A DNA stretch of 64,000 nucleotides, taken from NCBI GenBank assembly GCA_036245805.1, contig BTRK01000001.1:5084001-5148000 (forward strand), read 5' to 3'. This document shows positions 58,892-64,000 of this stretch, piece by piece (the stretch's first letter is position 1; each line of letters opens with the position of its first letter). Source of the stretch: Pristionchus mayeri (taxonomy: Eukaryota; Nematoda; Chromadorea; Rhabditida; Neodiplogasteridae). A program made the translations under genes and the position numbers. The notes beneath the pieces are model-generated. The model was not told where the DNA came from. It saw only the letters and a program-made list of their open reading frames with translations, and did no database searches.

Positions 58892-60120
58892 TTGGGGTGT
58901 CCGGAAAGTTCGTATAATTTTTTGTTTTTATTTTTTATTCAATGCTTTACAATTCTCAGTGACCAATGTATGCCCCTTTCTTTCTCACTACCTCCCTCCA
59001 GCGATTGGGCAGGGTCTCGATTCCTCTCTTCCAGAATGCGGGTTTCTTCGAGACCGCCCAGTTCACGAAAGCCCTGACAACTTCATCTCGATTCTTGAAC
59101 TTCTTTCCTTTGCAGGAGTCAGAGAGAGCGCGGAAGCAGTGGTAGTCGCATGGGGGGAGATCCGGGGAATACGGTGGATGGGGGATCCTCTCGATCTTCA
59201 GCTCGTCCATTTTCTTCTGGGTCATCTTCGCTCGATGTGGGCGAGCATTGTCCATCAGAAGAAGAATTTTGCCCTGGTTCAGGAGTCTGGGAGGGACTCT
59301 GATCGCGACATCTTGCAGTTGTTCAGAGAAGAGGTCGGCATTGATGCTGCTGCCAGGGGCGAGGATCTCCCAGTAGATGGGACCGAGCACTGAGAAGAAG
59401 AAGCAGAGGAGTTCCTTCTTTCCGTGCTCTTCCTTCTTCGGGGGCTTCTCATCTGCATCCACCCATTGCAGTCTCCTCACAGGGTTATCGTACGTGATCC
59501 ACTTCTCATATGTAGCTATGATGGAATTGACCCATCGAAGGATCTACGATGGAGTAATTCCCGACAGACTTGAACACGATTTTTCAGCTGTTCGGGGGAG
59601 AGGTCATGAAGGAATCACTTGTGGGAGTTTCGGCTTCTTCCCAGATCGATGGAGGATATCGGACACCGTTGATCTGGGAGTACCAGTATCCTTCTTCAAC
59701 TCACGCACACTGGCCATGGGCTTGCGCTTCAGTATGCGGAGAACGAGAGGCTGATCGAGGGAGGGAGGGCGTCCAGAGCGGGGTTGATCATCGAGACCAA
59801 ACTCCACTTTCTTGAAGCGGGAGAACCACTTTAGCAGAAGGGTATGGAGGGGGCGTCAGCTCCTTCCGACTGGGCCAGGGCAGAGTGGGCCTCCTTCACG
59901 GATCGGCCAAGACGGTAGTAATGAAGTAAAACTGCTTGGAGGTAGAGATGGGAGTCCATCACATGAATCAATGTAGCAACTAGGAGACTGATTAAATCCT
60001 CTCACTACTCAACGTCAGAATGATGCAATACATTGTTGACAAACAGATTGCGCAATCACTGCATTTGATCGCGAACTGACTTTTTTCCGAAGCATTATAC
60101 GAACTTTCCGGACACCCCAA
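58892..60120 (-). mobile_element. Mariner transposon, full length but inactive
   Basis: Inverted ends TTGGGGTGTCCGGAAAGTTC at 58892 and the complement ending at 60120, with TA on each side. The 1.23-kb length is normal for mariner. It carries a broken transposase on the minus strand. Confidence 0.9.
58956..59975 (-). pseudogene. Broken mariner transposase
   Basis: Minus-strand pieces show the N-terminal helix-turn-helix region (LGRSVKEAHSAL, RSGRP, GTPRSTVSDIL) and the catalytic region with LLLMDNARPHRA and SPDLPPCDYH, the second and third Asp of the DD34D triad. The first Asp motif, normally GDEKW, reads ATYEKW, so the catalytic Asp is replaced. Frameshifts near 59830 and about 59550 break the frame. 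Confidence 0.88.
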
Positions 60121-60122
60121 TA

Positions 60123-61185
60123 TTTAAAGCCGACGAGATTGCCTTTGTTGTCTCCTCGATGGGAGATCTCAATGCACAATTTTAGGACCCTTGTCAACCG
60201 TTTTCTCATATCTTAGATTTGTTTTGCATATTCTATATATCATCAATTCACAATCTGATTCAACAGTTCTACGCCCTTTGAAACGCAGGTCGATGCTGAC
60301 CACTTCGACGGTTCCACTACCTGAACTCGCGACACCTTTACAAGTTCATTCGTTCATCAATTCAATCTGGGTGCCAAAATAGTAGGAGGAATAATGGGAA
60401 GGTGTCGATGACGAGTTCTGTTCCTACCGCAAACACGAGCATACGCAAAATACTTGTCATCGCGTCCTCGCTTGTATTTATTGTTTACTTGATGTGTTTT
60501 CATATATTTATTCAAAAAAAGTATATCCGTTGGAGAAGTAATATCCATCCATAAGACGCTAGATTAGTCAGCGATCGTAACTCAGCTTCTTCGTTTCGCA
60601 GGAAATCTGAAGTTTTATAAATTTATAACTTAAAAATTTAAAATCTGTTCCATCTCACTGATACTAACTTGACGATTGTAATATCGCTAGACGTGGCTGG
60701 CTGCACCTTTGCCTTTCTCCTTCTACCTTTACAGACTTTCTGAAACAGATAAAATGACGGCACACTACGACGCGGATCGATTCGACGTCTCCATTGACTG
60801 CATTCGTAATAGAGTTCGAGAAACGATACCACGCACTCTTCATTCTGCACACTCTCTAAACCGGTCAATCGGCGAGTCTCCATTAACTGGGTTCGCAAAA
60901 CACCCACGAATAAATTCGCTGTTCAATTCAACATTTGCGTTACGACGAAACGGACGTCATCTTCTAGAACGGAGCTTCGGAAGACGGCAACGACGAGTTC
61001 CATTGATCTTCCGATCACTAGCGCGAGCAGTGGCAAAATGTTGGCTTCCTCGTTTGTGTTTGTTGTTTCGTTCGCATTTTTAATAACACGATTTGGATAG
61101 ATATTTCCGTAACGATTGCTAAAATATTTTCATCCATTCTTCGACTGTGGATCGTGCTTCTTGGCGTTGAAGTGATACTTGATGA
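60123..61185. other. Stretch without recognised gene
   Basis: Only short frames. 60780-60900 contains a copy of the dispersed CCGGTC-type repeat (CGCACTCTTCATTCTGCACA) also seen near 14340 and 39640. Confidence 0.3.
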
Positions 61186-61187
61186 CT

Positions 61188-61631
61188 ATTTTCCCTTTGT
61201 CATCTAGATATGACATCGTAATTATCATGATCCTAATTTTCCCTGTAACATCCATCTGATATATCATGCCTTTTCGCATGATAAAGAATTATCAGATGTC
61301 AGAAACTACATTGAGAGTCGCACAGTCTATGTGACATTTTCCCTTTTTCATCTAGATATGACATCGTAATTATCATGATCCTAATTTTCCCTGTAACATA
61401 CATCTGATATATCATGCTTTGTCGCATGATAAAGAATTATCAGATGTCAGAAACTACATTGAGAGTCGCACAGTCTATTTGACATTTTCCCTTTTTCATC
61501 TAGATATGACATCGTAATTATCATGATCCTAATTTTCCCTGTAACATACATCTGATATATCATGCTTTGTCGCATGATAAAGAATTATCAGATGTCAGAA
61601 ACCACATTGAGAATCGCACAGTCTATGTGAC
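61188..61631. repeat. Three tandem copies of a 148-bp unit
   Basis: CATCTAGATATGACATCGTA starts at 61201, 61349 and 61497, an exact 148-base period. Each unit contains an inverted repeat (CATCTGATATATCATG and CATGATAAAGAATTATCAGATG). Copies differ at only a few positions, most in the first unit. Confidence 0.92.
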
Positions 61632-62079
61632 AGATGTGCGGTTCGATGGCTGCACCATTGATCATTCTTTATTGATTTACACATTGAGGTGCAACAACAA
61701 AGAATCGTAAAGTGAGATGTGTCAGGCTGACTGATAGACAAGAATCGCAAGTGAGATACGTTGAATAATTGAAATCGATGATTGTTCTTGAGGCAGCAAG
61801 GGAAAAAACAAGCATATTTACACTAGTAATCGACTACCTCTTTACTGGTAACGATTAAATAAAAATAATTAATATCGACGACTGGAGTATCATGAGGGCT
61901 GAATACTTGAACAAAAAGAGCCTTTCACTGTCATCAGCGAGCCTTTCGACGTGTCGTTTCAGAGTACTGCAACAGACGGTGCCCGACTTGCAATAATTAC
62001 CGCTCTTTCTTTGATTCTGAAACAAGAAAACTAGCGTATTGATCTGGGAAGATCTTGGAAGGTGCGCGAATTGAAAACC
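61632..62079. other. Stretch without recognised gene
   Basis: The first bases after the tandem array continue with TGTGACAGATGTGCGG; no coding or repeat structure was recognised. Confidence 0.3.
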
Positions 62080-62463
62080 GCAACGGATCGCCGTTCACTG
62101 GAGATTCTATCTTGCAGGTTGGGAGTTGTTGCATTGCTATCAGTGTACCATCTACTACATCACCCTGATTAGATGTGATGCACCCTAGGGTGGCTGAAAT
62201 GGATCAACGGGTCGCTATTTAGAGAGCCTCAGCAGATCAGAGACGGATGAGACGGTTAACCGTCCCCTCTGGCAGTCTCTCTGTTCACTATGGAGAAAGA
62301 GAGACTCTCTCGTCTCTCTCTCCCTCCCCTCACGGATGACCCGTATGAGAGAATAAACAAGACGGTTGACCGTGATCAATTTCAGCCATCCTACTGCACC
62401 CCAGTAAAATGTCCAGCGAACGGCGATCCGTTGCGGTTTTGTCCGTAGCGTTTTTTCGACCCC
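62080..62463. mobile_element. Diverged C-run foldback element with a nested hAT-like MITE
   Basis: AAAACCGCAACGGATCGCCG near 62078 and the inverted CGGCGATCCGTTGCGGTTTT near 62437 are arms; the right end reaches a C run (GACCCCC) like the other G-run foldback elements. The left terminus is lost. Confidence 0.55.
62186..62393. mobile_element. Short hAT-like MITE
   Basis: TAGGGTGGCTGAAATGGATC at the left and the inverted GATCAATTTCAGCCATCCTA at the right; flanked by ATGCACCC and CTGCACCC (7 of 8 match). Interior CTCTCTC-rich, as in the MITE at 46608. Confidence 0.75.
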
Positions 62464-62767
62464 CTTGTACTCACAACACTCGTCGATTCAAAGATCATTA
62501 GATATTCGTATTTATTTTGTATTTATAAATAAACCTTAAAGCAATTCATGAAGCCAAACCAGACTTAGAGTCTGTGATGAGCTTTCAGCCGTGACATTTC
62601 GCCAATGATTCAATCGTTTCGATGCCCTCCTTCGTGTCCAAATGTTCATAGTGTGCATAGTGTCATGTCTAAATGTGAATAGTGCGTAGTTGCCGTCACG
62701 GCCTTGATCAAATGATAAGATCGGGGCTCTTTTCAACCACAAGCTCGTCTCTTTCACCCAGCTTCTC

Positions 62768-63938
62768 ATGTCGAGTCTGTTCGCAATTCTAGTGTTGGCA
62801 GCGCCACTTACAGGTTATATTAATCGCAATATACTCCGTAGGGCGCAAAAAATTGACGAATTTAGGTTTCGTATGCAAACACTTAGTTTTTACACTTTTT
62901 ACACTTTTACACTTTTTACAGTTAGGTTTAAAGGAAGAGTAAAGGCAAACGCGCGCCCGGTTGAATATGTTCCAATTAGAGGAAAACTCTCAGCAAGTCG
63001 CGTGATCTCTCGCTTCTTGCATGAGCTTTCCCTGATTTGGCTTCCCGCCAACTACTGATAGCTCTGTTCGGAATGGAGATATCAATGTGAAATTTGTGTA
63101 GCTTCTTATCGTTGGGGAGATCTAGGCCGTGCATATGAAAGCTTCAAAAAATGAATTTTGACTTTGCACCTCCTTTAATTAGTTTTTACTGCGCTCTCTT
63201 TTGTTACTCCTGAATACTGGTGGCAAATGTAAAAAACGGAAAACAATAGAGTACTAATCGCATGCTAAACAAATTGAATTCAGTGACTCACGAACGCGTA
63301 ACTTTCACGCATTCTGAAGTGCTTCAGGATACGGATCTCGATAAGGACTTCAAGGTTTTGAATCAACCTATTCAGAAAGTCATATCTTGACACATGACGG
63401 CTTACTTGTGGAAACACCTTGGTCTATTCATTTTACATATTGACTGTCGCAATGATGCACTTGCAGGCCCCATTCAAATGCGAGAATGGATGCGTGGCCT
63501 ACAGCGATTCGCGATCTGATGAGATGTTCATTAGTGATGGAGACAAGGATATCAGCTAGTGAGTAAATGTATAATACAAATATATGTTCTAAAAAACTTT
63601 ACATAATTGCAGCTTTGGCCTCATGGGCCCAACCGCGATAGAGAGCACAGGAGTTCAGCTTCTGGTAAGTGTAACATTTGTAGAATCACCCCGAGATTCC
63701 GAATAACTTTGCGATTTGTTTGTTATCCGAGATTTCCGTCCACCAATATTCTTCGACAAGTAACCGTTCAGGCTCTATTAGTTTATTTTGTGGGCACGGA
63801 AAGCCGGTTCGGTGAGATTCCGGTCGGAAAAGCGATATGTTATTACAAATGTTTAGCCTTGGCCAAACTACATACTCGTCTACAGAGGAAAGACGACACC
63901 ACCGCGTTTTGTGTTTTACGCAGTGGATAAGACCGCAG
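62768..63938 (+). CDS. 5' part of a fourth CUB-like paralog
   Basis: Five plus-strand exons join in frame and run off the window: 62768-62813, 63284-63354, 63467-63558, 63613-63664, 63857-63938, about 114 residues. Signal peptide MSSLFAILVLAAPLT, then ERVTFTHSEVLQDTDL (compare RVTFDNSEVLDNVDL in paralog 3), the Cys-pair exon APFKCENGCVAYSDSRSDE and the exon ending RFVFYAVDKTAG, which matches the FAFYAVEKGAG block. Exon phases (1, 0, 2, 0, 1) match paralog 2; the other paralogs lack the first intron. It is divergently placed relative to paralogs 1-3. Expected function is that of a secreted or surface CUB-like protein; the C-terminal type is unknown. Confidence 0.78.
62928..63178. repeat. TTAA-ended MITE in the first intron of the fourth paralog
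   Basis: Same family as 57035-57286, about 85 percent similar by eye over its length, with TTAA at both ends. Just before it lies a TTTTTACAC microsatellite (62886-62920). Confidence 0.75.
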
Positions 63939-64000
63939 GTTTGTTTACATTTATTTCCTTTTTTTGAAGTTCTAGAGGTGAACTTGTGTCCCATTTGGAA

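Noticed and set aside
61188..61631. CRISPR array
   Set aside because: Only three contiguous 148-bp units without distinct spacers, in eukaryotic intron-rich DNA; it is a tandem repeat.

Overview
The window is nuclear DNA of a nematode, most likely a free-living rhabditine or diplogastrid of the Pristionchus type. Genes are cut into many small exons by short introns ending in TTTCAG-like acceptors. Some GC-AG introns are present, trans-splice-like acceptors sit directly before start codons, and the products are nematode-type families. The genus is inference. Exon positions were read by hand from splice signals, reading frame and comparison between paralogs; no transcript was available.

Layout. 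0.2-1.3 kb: 3' part of a Rho-family GTPase (+). 1.6-4.3 kb: a mariner-like element carrying a truncated LINE. 4.7-14.2 kb: a large single-pass receptor-like gene (+) whose ectodomain is about eight tandem four-cysteine, sushi/CCP-like modules, with introns full of foldback and mariner-like elements. 14.8-16.6 kb: a StAR-type START lipid-transfer gene (-). 17-26 kb: foldback elements, MITEs, a short unidentified gene piece and a head-to-head pair of Ser/Arg-rich gene copies. 27-35 kb: a very large inverted repeat that duplicates the 3' end of the next gene. 34-56.6 kb: three paralogous minus-strand genes of a secreted CUB-like family. The first two met (34.0-40.8 and 43.4-46.6 kb) end in GPI-anchor-like tails; the third (47.3-56.6 kb) is fused to a Thr-rich linker, a vWA domain and a C-type lectin domain. 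57-62.5 kb: repeats, a dead mariner and a 148-bp tandem repeat. 62.8-64 kb: the 5' end of a fourth CUB-like paralog on the plus strand.

The genes form an accessory, probably host-defence or surface-recognition cluster: secreted, GPI-anchored or membrane proteins with CUB-like, vWA, lectin and sushi-like modules. This role is inferred from families that respond to pathogens in C. elegans.

The most striking feature is a structure repeated at four loci (22.4-26.3, 27.1-34.9, 42.0-43.2 and 53.7-56.7 kb). Exons of a gene are duplicated in inverted orientation on both sides of a long palindrome, in at least three cases a recognisable foldback element. Read-through transcripts would fold into long gene-matching hairpins. 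Several foldback copies carry 9-bp target duplications, as in Mutator-like elements. Frame lesions in the receptor and START genes mean that pseudogene status or assembly indels must be settled before function is assigned.
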